Below the pieces are notes generated by a model, which ran no database searches, was not told where the DNA came from, and was given only the letters and a program-made list of their open reading frames with translations. A stretch of DNA of 44,428 nt, from contig DUQJ01000048.1 of assembly GCA_012837865.1 (NCBI GenBank), positions 1 to 44,428 of the forward strand. Reading direction: 5' to 3'. Below, piece by piece: positions 7,745-15,481 of this stretch. The stretch comes from Clostridiales bacterium (GTDB lineage: Bacteria > Bacillota > Clostridia > Lachnospirales > Lachnospiraceae). Each line of letters opens with the position of its first letter. The first letter of the stretch is position 1. Both the position numbers and the translations under genes were made by a program.

Positions 7745-8935
7745 CTATGGTCTAGCACTATCTTTAATTCTTTGAACATCTTCGTTGTTCATACCAATTG
7801 CAGATTCAACTTTCTTCTCACCACTTACTATAGAAGCTTTAACCTCTTCTAAATGTGCAAGTTGTTCTGCTGTAAATAATGCTTCTGTGTATTTGTTTAC
7901 TGCCATGCCTACTGTATCTTGAGCTATACCAACTTTTTCATATGTTCCGAATGGAAGTGTTCCTTCAACAGCTCTTTTTATTGCATTATATACTGTATTA
8001 TCTACTTTCTTTACCATTGAAGTTGATATTGATGCCGCTAGTATTGGATCACTTTCTTCTAATACCATAGCTTGATCACTGTCAACTCCTACTGAATATA
8101 CTTTTTTCTCTTTAGCCGCATCTAATACTCCAAGACCTGCACCACCTGCAACACCAAATACTACGTCAGCACCTTGATTAATTTGGCCCAATGCCATTTC
8201 TTTACCTTTTGCTGAATCAGTAAAGTCGCCAATATATGATATAAGTACTTTCATATCTTCATCTATTGATTTTGCACCTTGAATATATCCTACTAAAAAG
8301 TCATTAATAGATGTGTTTTCACCACCACCAACAAAACCGATTATTTTTTCAGCATTAGTGCCTTCTTGTCCTGATGTTGTTAAAAGTGCTGCTGCCGCAC
8401 CTACTAAAAATGAACCTTCATTTTGTAAATGTTCTACTGAGTATAAGTTAGGTATATCATATTCTTCATAATCTGCTTTTGCATCATATAAAACAAACAT
8501 TTTATCATGATAGTCTTGTGCAACAGTTTGAAGACTTTCTGCTACATTATAAGTTCCAGATATAATAATATCCCAGTCTGGATTTTCTGCAAATTCTATA
8601 AAAGTTGGAACTTGTTTAGTTGCATCTCCATTTAGTTCAACAACTTTAGTTCTTAAACCAAGTTCTTCTGCTGCCCTTAACATACCTTCATTTGACAAAT
8701 CACAAAATGATTTATCTCCAAGATTTGTGTTAACTATTAACACTACACCTAGATCTTTTTTTTCATCATCAACTACAACTTCATCATCATTTCCTTTGTC
8801 ATTGTTATTATTATCAACTTCATTGTTAACATTATTATCTAGATTATCATCTTTGTCCTTGTTTTTTGGTGTACATCCTACCAAACTTCCCATCACCATA
8901 ATTACAGTTAATAAAATTGCTAAATATTTTTTCAT
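7745..8935 (-). CDS. BMP family nucleoside-binding lipoprotein
   Basis: Substrate-binding lipoprotein of the BMP (PnrA/Med) family, 396 residues. The signal peptide ends in a lipobox LVGC with C21 as the lipidation site. An Asn/Asp-rich low-complexity linker (about 25-60) then tethers the binding domain to the membrane. The binding domain begins near VVLIVNTNLGDKSFCDLSNEGM and contains GFVGGGENTSINDFLVGY, typical of BMP proteins, which bind purine and pyrimidine nucleosides. It is the second gene of the operon, 35 bp after the YczE-like gene, with an AAGGAGGAAG ribosome site. The linker's simple Asn/Asp codons are a likely place for length variation between strains. Confidence 0.92.
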   Translation of the reverse strand: MKKYLAILLTVIMVMGSLVGCTPKNKDKDDNLDNNVNNEVDNNNNDKGNDDEVVVDDEKKDLGVVLIVNTNLGDKSFCDLSNEGMLRAAEELGLRTKVVELNGDATKQVPTFIEFAENPDWDIIISGTYNVAESLQTVAQDYHDKMFVLYDAKADYEEYDIPNLYSVEHLQNEGSFLVGAAAALLTTSGQEGTNAEKIIGFVGGGENTSINDFLVGYIQGAKSIDEDMKVLISYIGDFTDSAKGKEMALGQINQGADVVFGVAGGAGLGVLDAAKEKKVYSVGVDSDQAMVLEESDPILAASISTSMVKKVDNTVYNAIKRAVEGTLPFGTYEKVGIAQDTVGMAVNKYTEALFTAEQLAHLEEVKASIVSGEKKVESAIGMNNEDVQRIKDSARP

Positions 8936-8970
8936 TTTCTTCCTCCTTATAATTTAAAATCTTAATGTTT

Positions 8971-9618
8971 TTATTGTTTTTTTAATATTGGTGTAAAAAA
9001 TTGAATTGATTTTTGAAGAATAGGTCCTGTTAATATAACTGCAATTACTGTACCTATTCCTAATTTAGCTTGAAGTATCACACCTACTCCAACTAATAAA
9101 ACATCTTGTAAAATCTTTGCTTTGGCATACGATACGCCTTTTTCTTCACATAAGATTTTAACTATTGCTTCTAATGGACCATAACCTCTCTCTACTGCTA
9201 CATACAATCCAAGGCCAATACCCATCATTATTGTTCCAAATACTACAATTAATATTTTAAAAGACATTGGGAAGTTTTGTATCCCAAAGTTTTTTAAAAT
9301 TCTTTCTGATAAAGATACATAGGGGCCTATACTAAATACACATAATACAGTTCCTATATTAATATAACTTTTTTTGATAAAGAATAATAAAATTAATAAA
9401 GTTGTATTTGCAAGTGTATTTGCTGCGCCATAGGAGATACTTAAGATATTGTGTAATCCATCCCCAAAGGTTGCCATAGGAGACGAACCAAGATTGCTAG
9501 CATAAAATAAGGCTATACCAAATGATGATACAAATAATCCTAAAGATATTACAACTATATCAAGTATCAATTTATTGATTTTGCTTTTTCTATGTGCACT
9601 ATCTACACTTTCCAACAT
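8971..9618 (-). CDS. YczE/YyaS/YitT-like integral membrane protein
   Basis: A 215-residue protein with about five hydrophobic segments resembling the YczE/YitT group: LGLFVSSFGIALFYASNLGSSP near the N-terminus and YVAVERGYGPLEAI in the middle. The biochemical function of this group is not established. It is the first gene of the nucleoside-importer operon, directly behind a consensus promoter (9650-9678) and 35 bp before the BMP lipoprotein gene. The position suggests a role linked to uptake, for example an accessory membrane component or an efflux counterpart, but that is inference from context. Confidence 0.8.
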   Translation of the reverse strand: MLESVDSAHRKSKINKLILDIVVISLGLFVSSFGIALFYASNLGSSPMATFGDGLHNILSISYGAANTLANTTLLILLFFIKKSYINIGTVLCVFSIGPYVSLSERILKNFGIQNFPMSFKILIVVFGTIMMGIGLGLYVAVERGYGPLEAIVKILCEEKGVSYAKAKILQDVLLVGVGVILQAKLGIGTVIAVILTGPILQKSIQFFTPILKKQ

Positions 9619-9649
9619 TTAATCACCCCTTTTTTCATCTATATTTCAT

Positions 9650-9678
9650 ATTATATTTTATAGAGTGTTAAATGTCAA
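9650..9678 (-). promoter_or_regulatory. Sigma-A promoter of the yczE-nucleoside importer-gntR operon
   Basis: TTGACA (9678 to 9673) and TATAAT (9655 to 9650) with a 17-bp spacer on the minus strand: a full consensus promoter about 32 bp upstream of the yczE start codon. Confidence 0.88.
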
Positions 9679-9697
9679 CAGTTTATTCCTAGTATTC

Positions 9698-9716
9698 TTT
9701 GGTATATTGTGCCAAA
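9698..9716. promoter_or_regulatory. Inverted repeat TTTGG-N9-CCAAA between divergent promoters
   Basis: Perfect 5-bp arms with a 9-bp spacer, located between the yczE-operon -35 and the udp -35. It is a candidate operator for the GntR protein or another local regulator. The arms are short, so chance occurrence is possible. Confidence 0.35.
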
Positions 9717-9763
9717 TAAAAGACTAATGATATTATCTTTTATAAAAGTTTGTATTATCTATC

Positions 9764-9791
9764 TTGTAGTTTCCAAGAATTCTGTTATAAT
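9764..9791 (+). promoter_or_regulatory. Sigma-A promoter of the nucleoside phosphorylase gene
   Basis: TTGTAG (9764-9769), 16-bp spacer and TATAAT (9786-9791). The predicted start of transcription is near 9798, which leaves a leader of about 70 bases containing a hairpin followed by a U-rich run. Confidence 0.65.
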
Positions 9792-9802
9792 TTTTATACA
9801 AA

Positions 9803-9842
9803 CTTCCACTTACCAACGTGGTGGAAGATTTATTATTTTTTT
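9803..9842 (+). promoter_or_regulatory. Leader hairpin with U-rich tail upstream of udp (possible attenuator)
   Basis: CTTCCAC (9803-9809) pairs with GTGGAAG (9821-9827), with extra inner pairs, and is followed by ATTTATTATTTTTTTAT. It looks like an intrinsic terminator inside the 5' leader, upstream of the ATGAGG ribosome site. No known riboswitch core was recognised around it. Confidence 0.5.
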
Positions 9843-9866
9843 ATCGTTGGAGAAATGAGGTCAATT

Positions 9867-10640
9867 ATGGACAATAATAAAAATGATGTAATGCATCATA
9901 TTAATTGCAAAAAAGGTGATGTAGGAAAATATGTTATACTTCCAGGTGATCCTGGTAGAGTAGAAAAAATAGCCGCATACCTTGATAATGCAAAACTTGT
10001 AACTTCATATCGAGAATATTTAACTTACACCGGTTATCTAGATGGCACTAAAGTTAGTGTTACCTCTACAGGTATTGGTGGACCGTCTGCATCTATTGCG
10101 ATGGAAGAACTCACAAAAATTGGCGCTGATACTTTTATTCGTATTGGTACTTGTGGCGGAATAGATGATTCGCTTATACCAGGTGATCTAATAATACCTA
10201 CCGGTGCTATTAGAAAAGATGGTACTGGACGCGAATACGTTCCTATTGAATATCCATCAGTTGCTAACTTTGAGCTTGTAAATGCGTTAAAAGATGCAGC
10301 ACAAAAACTTGGCAATAACCATCATCTAGGCGTTGTTGAATGTAAAGATAGTTACTACGGTCAACATGAACCTGATAGAATGCCTACTAGCTATGAACTT
10401 AAACAAAAGTGGAATGCATGGAAAGTTGCAGGCGCATTAGGTTCTGAAATGGAATCGGCGACTTTATTTATAGTAGCTTCAGTATTACGTGTTCGTTGTG
10501 CAACTGTTTTGTTACTATGTCGCAATCGTGAACGTGAAGCCTTACTAGGTTCCGAGTCTGTTGCCGTATGGGATACTGCTCCTGCTATAGAAACTGCTAT
10601 CGAAGCACTTCGTATGATAATTAAAAAAGATCAACAATAA
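9867..10640 (+). CDS. udp: Nucleoside phosphorylase, uridine phosphorylase-like
   Basis: Cytoplasmic phosphorylase of the PNP/UDP superfamily cleaving nucleosides to base and (deoxy)ribose-1-phosphate. Visible features are [16 protein letters not shown] (phosphate-binding GDPxR), [28 protein letters not shown], typical of uridine phosphorylases, and the ribose-binding SEMESATLF. The track start at 9750 adds a non-homologous N-terminus. ATG at 9867, preceded by ATGAGG and leading into [18 protein letters not shown], gives 257 residues, which fits the family. It is divergent from the nucleoside importer, so imported nucleosides could be processed directly. A true uridine specificity over purine nucleosides is likely but not certain. 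It ends at an intrinsic terminator. Confidence 0.88.
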   Translation: MDNNKNDVMHHINCKKGDVGKYVILPGDPGRVEKIAAYLDNAKLVTSYREYLTYTGYLDGTKVSVTSTGIGGPSASIAMEELTKIGADTFIRIGTCGGIDDSLIPGDLIIPTGAIRKDGTGREYVPIEYPSVANFELVNALKDAAQKLGNNHHLGVVECKDSYYGQHEPDRMPTSYELKQKWNAWKVAGALGSEMESATLFIVASVLRVRCATVLLLCRNREREALLGSESVAVWDTAPAIETAIEALRMIIKKDQQ

Positions 10641-10650
10641 TATTTTTAAT

Positions 10651-10697
10651 GGGAACATATAGATCTAAATAAATAGATTTATATGTTTCCATTTTTT
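10651..10697 (+). terminator. Intrinsic terminator after udp
   Basis: A 16-bp stem GGGAACATATAGATCT with AGATTTATATGTTTCC (two G-U pairs), followed by ATTTTTTT. It lies between udp (+) and the convergent esterase gene (-), so it may serve both. Confidence 0.85.
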
Positions 10698-10702
10698 TAA
10701 AA

Positions 10703-11494
10703 TTATAATATCCAATCTAAAAAGTTTTCGATACATTCATCCCAATACTTCCAATCATGTCCTCCATGTCCATCTCTAAAACAGACATCAAATCCCGATC
10801 TTTCAAGCTCTTCCTTTAAATTTACATTCATGTCATAATTAATAAGATCTTCAATTGCACATGCAATATAGGCTTTAGGTTTATTCTTGCTTTCTTTTAA
10901 ATTTTTCGCTAATAAATATAAATCATCTTTGCTTCCCGGTACTTTATCAGATCCAGCAAATATCAAATCATATCGAAAGAAATCAAATCCTTTTTCAACC
11001 ATTCTTGGTTCAAGTATATTTGGTGCTACAGCTCCAGATAGATTGCAAAATCCAGCATATTGTTCTGGTTTACTAAGTGCACATTTAGTTGCTCCATATC
11101 CACCCATAGATGGGCCTGCAATAAAGTTATCTTCTCTTTCTTTTGATAAATTAAATGTACTTTGTGCAAACCTTGGCAATTCTTCTGTTATAAAGTCAAA
11201 GTAATTCAAACCATATTTTGCATTTGAATAAAATCCATTTTGGCCAGAAGGCATAACAACAGCAAGGCCCTTCTCTTGTGCATACCTTTCGATTGAAGTA
11301 TGTCTAAGCCAGGATGAATAATCATCTAATGCACCATGAAGCAAATAAATTGTTTTGTGCTTTTTGTTATGAGGATAGATTTCATCATAACTTGCATGCA
11401 AACATTCATTATCAGGTAAAGATGGAATTAAAACATTCACATTTACATGATTTTGAAGTGTTTTTGAAAAAAAGTTACATTGATTTAAAATCAT
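10703..11494 (-). CDS. Alpha/beta-hydrolase esterase, tributyrin-esterase (EstA) type
   Basis: Cytoplasmic serine esterase of the esterase D/EstA family, 263 residues with no signal peptide. The features are YLLHGALDDYSSWLRHTSIERY (oxyanion-hole region), nucleophile elbow GPSMGGYG, and a C-terminal HGGHDWKYWDE carrying the catalytic histidine. Members act on short-chain acyl esters; the physiological substrate is unknown. A paralogue (37342-38142) lies elsewhere in the window. It is a single-gene unit with an AAGGAGATGAA ribosome site. Its upstream region carries the second AGGACA-N2-TGTCCT palindrome, so it is probably controlled by the Crp/Fnr regulator of the yjjI locus. Confidence 0.88.
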   Translation of the reverse strand: MILNQCNFFSKTLQNHVNVNVLIPSLPDNECLHASYDEIYPHNKKHKTIYLLHGALDDYSSWLRHTSIERYAQEKGLAVVMPSGQNGFYSNAKYGLNYFDFITEELPRFAQSTFNLSKEREDNFIAGPSMGGYGATKCALSKPEQYAGFCNLSGAVAPNILEPRMVEKGFDFFRYDLIFAGSDKVPGSKDDLYLLAKNLKESKNKPKAYIACAIEDLINYDMNVNLKEELERSGFDVCFRDGHGGHDWKYWDECIENFLDWIL

Positions 11495-11553
11495 TTCATC
11501 TCCTTTCTTGATCTTTTAATTAGATCATATCTTTTATTGTTTTTAATTCTGTA

Positions 11554-11600
11554 ATTATATCTTATATAAATGTTCTTTATATATATAGGACATTTGTCCT
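11554..11600 (-). promoter_or_regulatory. Esterase promoter with AGGACA-N2-TGTCCT operator (copy 2)
   Basis: The palindrome AGGACA-TT-TGTCCT occupies 11587-11600, centred at 11593.5, about 99 bp upstream of the start codon. A minus-strand TAAGAT (11564 to 11559) lies 29.5 bp from the centre, the same geometry as at yjjI. A consensus TATAAT (11559 to 11554) lies 5 bp further. Which -10 is used cannot be decided by eye. Confidence 0.62.
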
Positions 11601-11699
11601 TTTTTATAAAAATTATTTTTGTATTTATTTGTTATTTAACTAATCATTTAGATTATTAACATTTACAATGAAATATATTACAGATTATATTTTTCAATT

Positions 11700-11729
11700 A
11701 AAAAAACGGCAAGATTTTACTCTCACCGT
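11700..11729 (-). terminator. Intrinsic terminator of trkAH
   Basis: On the minus strand ACGGTGAGA pairs with TCTTGCCGT (two G-U pairs), followed by TTTTTT, about 30 bp after the trkH stop codon. Confidence 0.75.
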
Positions 11730-11759
11730 AGTTTGTTATAATTGTTTTTTATTCATTTG

Positions 11760-13208
11760 TTATACTACTCTTCTCCAGTTCTTTGGAGCTAGTAATGCAA
11801 TTATTGTAAACAATTCTAATCTTCCTAGAAGCATTAAAAGCGAAAAGAAGATTTTTGATATTTGACTATAATTATTAAAAGTATTTGTTGGCCCTACCAA
11901 ATTAAGTCCTGGTCCTATATTGCCGAGCGTTGCAGCGACCGAAGTAAATGCTGTTAATAAATCAACTCCCTCTAATGTTATAGCAACTGTGGATAGTGCG
12001 ATTATAATAAAATACAAAGATACAAAACTATTAATGCCTGCAACTGTTTCATTTTGCACAACCTTACCATTTACTTTAACAGGAATAACTGCTCTTGTAT
12101 GAAACATCTTTAAAATTTCTCTCTTTATAAGTTTTAACAAAACAAGTATTCTAATAACTTTTATACCGCCAGATGTTGATCCTGCACTTCCACCTACAAA
12201 CATTAGAAGTACTAAAATCGCTTTACTAAATGAGGGCCATGCATCAAAATTAGCTGTAGAGTATCCCGTTGTTGTAATAATAGAACTTACTTGGAAGAAG
12301 GCATCTCGAAAGGATAAAGTTAATTTACTATAATTAGTCATATAAAGGTTAGTACCTATTCCTAATACAGCTAAAAAGATTATTATAATATATAATTTAA
12401 GCTCTTGATCTTTAATTGCTTCTTTAAATTTACCTTTATAAATTAAATAATACAAGGAAAAGTTTACGCCTGAAATCACCATAAATATAGCGATAACCAT
12501 TTGTAGATAGCTACTTGAAAATGCACCAACACTATTATTATTAATTGCTAGTCCTCCAGTACCTACAGTTCCGAATGTATAAATAAATGATTCAAATATA
12601 GTCATTCCACCTATTTTCAACAATAAAACCTGAACCAAAGTTATTGTAAAATATATCAAATATAAAATCTTAGCAGTATCTCTAATTCTTGGAGCCATTT
12701 TCCCTGCCACAGGTCCCGGACTTTCTGCTTTAAATATCTGAAATCCTCCGATTCCTAATGCCGGCAATAAGGCTAATGTAAATACCAGTATCCCCATTCC
12801 ACCTATCCAATGAGTAAAAGACCTCCAGAATAATATACCCCTTGGCAATATCTCTACATTAGCAATAAGTGTTGCTCCTGTTGTTGTAAATCCTGATACC
12901 GTTTCAAATACTGCATCAATATAAGTTGGAATGCTAGCTGATAGATATAATGGAAGTGCTCCAAACAAGGACATCAAAGCCCAGCCTAACGCTACTATAG
13001 CAAGCCCATCTTTTGCATTAATATTGTCTTTATTCTTTTTGAAATTAGATAATATAATCCCTGTTAAAGCTGTTACTAATATTGTAATTATAAATGCTTT
13101 AGTATCATTTTCCTGCATAAAAAGGGATATTAGCAATGATGGCATCATAAATAACGATTCTACTACCAGTATATTACCTAGAATTCTTACTACGGTTCCA
13201 TTTTTCAC
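11760..13208 (-). CDS. trkH: Potassium uptake membrane subunit TrkH
   Basis: Membrane-embedded K+ translocation subunit of a Trk/Ktr system, about 482 residues with many hydrophobic segments. The repeated pore-loop motifs are visible: TVSGFTTTGATLI, FTHWIGGMGILVF, FGTVGTGGLAINN, SSIITTTGYSTANFDAWP and GSAGSTSGGIKVIR. The track start at 13235 is a TTG without a ribosome site. The GTG at 13208 follows GGGAGG by 8 bases and is the better start, giving a 35-bp overlap with trkA upstream. TrkA and TrkH are thus translationally coupled. The C-terminus ends near FTIIALLAPKNWRRVV, as in TrkH. Confidence 0.93.
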   Translation of the reverse strand: MKNGTVVRILGNILVVESLFMMPSLLISLFMQENDTKAFIITILVTALTGIILSNFKKNKDNINAKDGLAIVALGWALMSLFGALPLYLSASIPTYIDAVFETVSGFTTTGATLIANVEILPRGILFWRSFTHWIGGMGILVFTLALLPALGIGGFQIFKAESPGPVAGKMAPRIRDTAKILYLIYFTITLVQVLLLKIGGMTIFESFIYTFGTVGTGGLAINNNSVGAFSSSYLQMVIAIFMVISGVNFSLYYLIYKGKFKEAIKDQELKLYIIIIFLAVLGIGTNLYMTNYSKLTLSFRDAFFQVSSIITTTGYSTANFDAWPSFSKAILVLLMFVGGSAGSTSGGIKVIRILVLLKLIKREILKMFHTRAVIPVKVNGKVVQNETVAGINSFVSLYFIIIALSTVAITLEGVDLLTAFTSVAATLGNIGPGLNLVGPTNTFNNYSQISKIFFSLLMLLGRLELFTIIALLAPKNWRRVV

Positions 13209-14565
13209 CGAATATTCCTCCCTTACTTGAGTCAAAGAACATCTTTAACATATGCAAGTTCTCTGTTAAGCAAAATACAACTATTCGATCATTTGCTTCT
13301 ATTGTAGATTCTCCATTTGGTATTATAACATTGCCAGCTCTAACTATTGCTCCTATTATAATTCCTTTTGCTAATTTAAGTTCCTTCAACTTCTTACCTA
13401 TGATTGCCAAATCATTTCCTATTATTATTTCAGTAACTTCACCGTCTCCACCTAATAATAAAGAAATCGAAACTATTTTACCTCCACGAATATATTTTAA
13501 TATATCGCTTGCAGTTATATAAATTGGATTAATAGCAACATCTATTCCTAATCGATCTATTATTTTAGTGTAATTTGGTCTACTTATTTTTGAAATAGTT
13601 TTAGATACTCCTGATTGTTTAGCCATTAAGCCCATCAGAAGATTTTCCTCATCAAAACCAGTAACTCCAATAAAGACATCCATTGAAGATAATCTTTCTT
13701 CTTCTAGCAAATGTATATCCGTTCCATCCCCATGTATAATAAGTACATTATTAAGTTTTTCGGATAATTCTCTGCATCTTTCTTTATCTTTTTCAATTAA
13801 AATTACTGATATATGGTCTTTTGATAAAATATCAGCTAGGTAGTAGCCTAGATTTCCGCCACCAAATATCATAGCTCTCTCTACTTCTTTCTTATCAATA
13901 TCTTTCTCAAATCTATTATTTAACTTCTGTATATCAGCCGCTTTCCCCATAATATGTACTACATCATTTTCTTCTAACTGAGTATTACCATCCGGAATTA
14001 TAATTGCTCCATTTCTTGAAATCGCAGTTATAAGCAGGCCGTTAAAATCTTCTAATGCCATTAACTTCTTACCAACAAACTCCACCATAGTTTCAATGTT
14101 AAAATCAATCATTTTAACTTTTCCACTTGCAAATCCGCCAGCATCAAAATTATGACTTTTTAACAAATATTTCTCAATCGAACGTGCAGTAGCTAAATCA
14201 GGATTTATTATAAAATCAATTCCCATCTCCACCTTAATAAAATCAAGTTGTTTCATATATTCTGGGTTTCTTATTCTAGCAATAGTCTTTTGACATCCTA
14301 ATTTCTTTGCTAAAGAACATATTAGAGTATTAGTTTCATCACTATCAGTTGATGCCACTAATAAATTATAAGATTTAATATTCAATTCCTTGAGAATACT
14401 AATATCTATTCCATTGCCAACTACTGTTAATACATCTAGACGTTCTTTAATAAGGTCTATAACATCTGAATTGTTGTCTATTATTGTTACGTCCATATTA
14501 TCCGATACCATAGATTCTGCTAACTTGCAACCAAGCTTACCAGCACCTACTATTATTACCTTCAT
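13174..14565 (-). CDS. trkA: Trk system potassium uptake regulatory subunit TrkA
   Basis: Cytoplasmic gating subunit with two tandem RCK units, 463 residues. Each half starts with a Rossmann NAD-binding motif (VGAGKLG at about 7 and FGGGNLG at about 230) and ends with a TrkA-C domain (for example VEFVGKKLMALEDFNGLLI and IIGKKLKELKLAKGIIIG). It binds nucleotides and controls the TrkH channel. It overlaps trkH at its 3' end and is the first gene of this two-gene operon. The upstream 126 bp are AT-rich, with no clear TTGACA promoter. Confidence 0.94.
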   Translation of the reverse strand: MKVIIVGAGKLGCKLAESMVSDNMDVTIIDNNSDVIDLIKERLDVLTVVGNGIDISILKELNIKSYNLLVASTDSDETNTLICSLAKKLGCQKTIARIRNPEYMKQLDFIKVEMGIDFIINPDLATARSIEKYLLKSHNFDAGGFASGKVKMIDFNIETMVEFVGKKLMALEDFNGLLITAISRNGAIIIPDGNTQLEENDVVHIMGKAADIQKLNNRFEKDIDKKEVERAMIFGGGNLGYYLADILSKDHISVILIEKDKERCRELSEKLNNVLIIHGDGTDIHLLEEERLSSMDVFIGVTGFDEENLLMGLMAKQSGVSKTISKISRPNYTKIIDRLGIDVAINPIYITASDILKYIRGGKIVSISLLLGGDGEVTEIIIGNDLAIIGKKLKELKLAKGIIIGAIVRAGNVIIPNGESTIEANDRIVVFCLTENLHMLKMFFDSSKGGIFGEKWNRSKNSR

Positions 14566-14691
14566 TTAAATTCACCTCATATTTAATTTATCATTAATAT
14601 CTTTAATAAAATTGTATATTAGACTACTATAACACCTTTATATTATATTTCCACCCATATTCAAACATTTTATGATATATTATTTATTAAT

Positions 14692-15354
14692 TTAATTAAT
14701 AGTATATATTGTTATTGTTTTAGAATCATAGTCGATTAATCCATCCTTTTTCATTTTGTTTAACTCTCTACTTAATGATGTCCTTTGTATGCCCAATCTC
14801 TCTGCTAAATCTTTTTTTGTCATATTAAGATTTACCTTTTTATTGTTTTGAATACGATATTCATATTGTAAAAAGTCATTTATACGCATACGGATAGTCT
14901 TTAGAGATATAGAATCTATTTTATCCGTTAAGACTAGAGTTTTATCTGAAATTGTTCTTAACAAACCTGACATGAATTCTACATTCTTTTGACTTAAGTC
15001 AATAACTAATTGTTCATATATATGAAGTATCACCACTGCTGTATCTGCAACTACTGTCATAGGATATACATTCCTACTTGAAAACATTAAGTTTGCTCCC
15101 AATATATCTGTAATTGTAAAAACTGCTACTTTTAAAACATTGCCCTCTTCATCTATTTTTTGAATAGAGACATCTCCATTTAGAATTACATCCATAGAGT
15201 TACACACTTCGTTATTAAGGTAAATAACCTGGCCTTTGTTATATCTTTTGATTCGATAACTAGAATCATTAAATATATCTAATAACTCATTAGGTGAAAA
15301 TGTTTTAAAAAGTCCATTACCCATTATGATTTTAACAAATTTATCAATAGTCAT
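14692..15354 (-). CDS. Crp/Fnr family transcriptional regulator of the split permease
   Basis: A 220-residue regulator with an N-terminal cNMP-type sensor domain (KRYNKGQVIYLNNEVCNSMDVILNGDVSIQ) and a C-terminal helix-turn-helix of the Crp class (LAERLGIQRTSLSRELNKMKKDG). Only one cysteine falls in the early region, so no classic Fnr cluster is visible. The recognition helix differs from that of the other Crp/Fnr protein in the window, consistent with the two different palindromes seen. It is divergent from the permease pair, and the GTTACC-AA-GGTAAC site lies between them. It probably activates the permease genes. A role in redox or nitrosative stress is possible but not shown. Confidence 0.9.
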   Translation of the reverse strand: MTIDKFVKIIMGNGLFKTFSPNELLDIFNDSSYRIKRYNKGQVIYLNNEVCNSMDVILNGDVSIQKIDEEGNVLKVAVFTITDILGANLMFSSRNVYPMTVVADTAVVILHIYEQLVIDLSQKNVEFMSGLLRTISDKTLVLTDKIDSISLKTIRMRINDFLQYEYRIQNNKKVNLNMTKKDLAERLGIQRTSLSRELNKMKKDGLIDYDSKTITIYTIN

Positions 15355-15394
15355 TTCAACCCTCGTTTTTAATTTTTATTGTTTATCTGAATTA

Positions 15395-15436
15395 GTTACC
15401 AAGGTAACATATATTTCACTTTTTATATAGTATACT
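15395..15436 (+). promoter_or_regulatory. Class II-type Crp/Fnr promoter of the split permease operon
   Basis: The inverted repeat GTTACC-AA-GGTAAC (15395-15408) is centred at 15401.5. A -10 TATACT (15431-15436) begins 29.5 bp downstream, so the site is near -41.5. No good -35 hexamer exists, as expected for an activator-dependent promoter. The start of transcription is inferred. Confidence 0.62.
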
Positions 15437-15481
15437 ATAGAAAATTATAAAATAAAAGTTTATTAAAACGGAGGTAATTAA

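Noticed and set aside
8780-8850. Tandem repeat in the BMP lipoprotein linker
   Set aside because: Simple Asn/Asp codon richness rather than a regular repeat unit; ordinary for lipoprotein linkers.
8727-8957. Ser/Leu-rich plus-strand ORF opposite the BMP signal peptide and linker
   Set aside because: It arises from the antisense of the Asn/Asp-rich linker; no start signals.
11587-11606. AGGAC-ATTT-GTCCT followed by TTTTTT as a plus-strand terminator
   Set aside because: No plus-strand gene ends nearby, and the same palindrome at 1750-1763 lacks a T-run, so an operator explains both copies better.
11668-11865. Plus-strand ORF of 65 residues
   Set aside because: It overlaps the trkH terminator and 3' end, has no ribosome site and no recognisable protein character.
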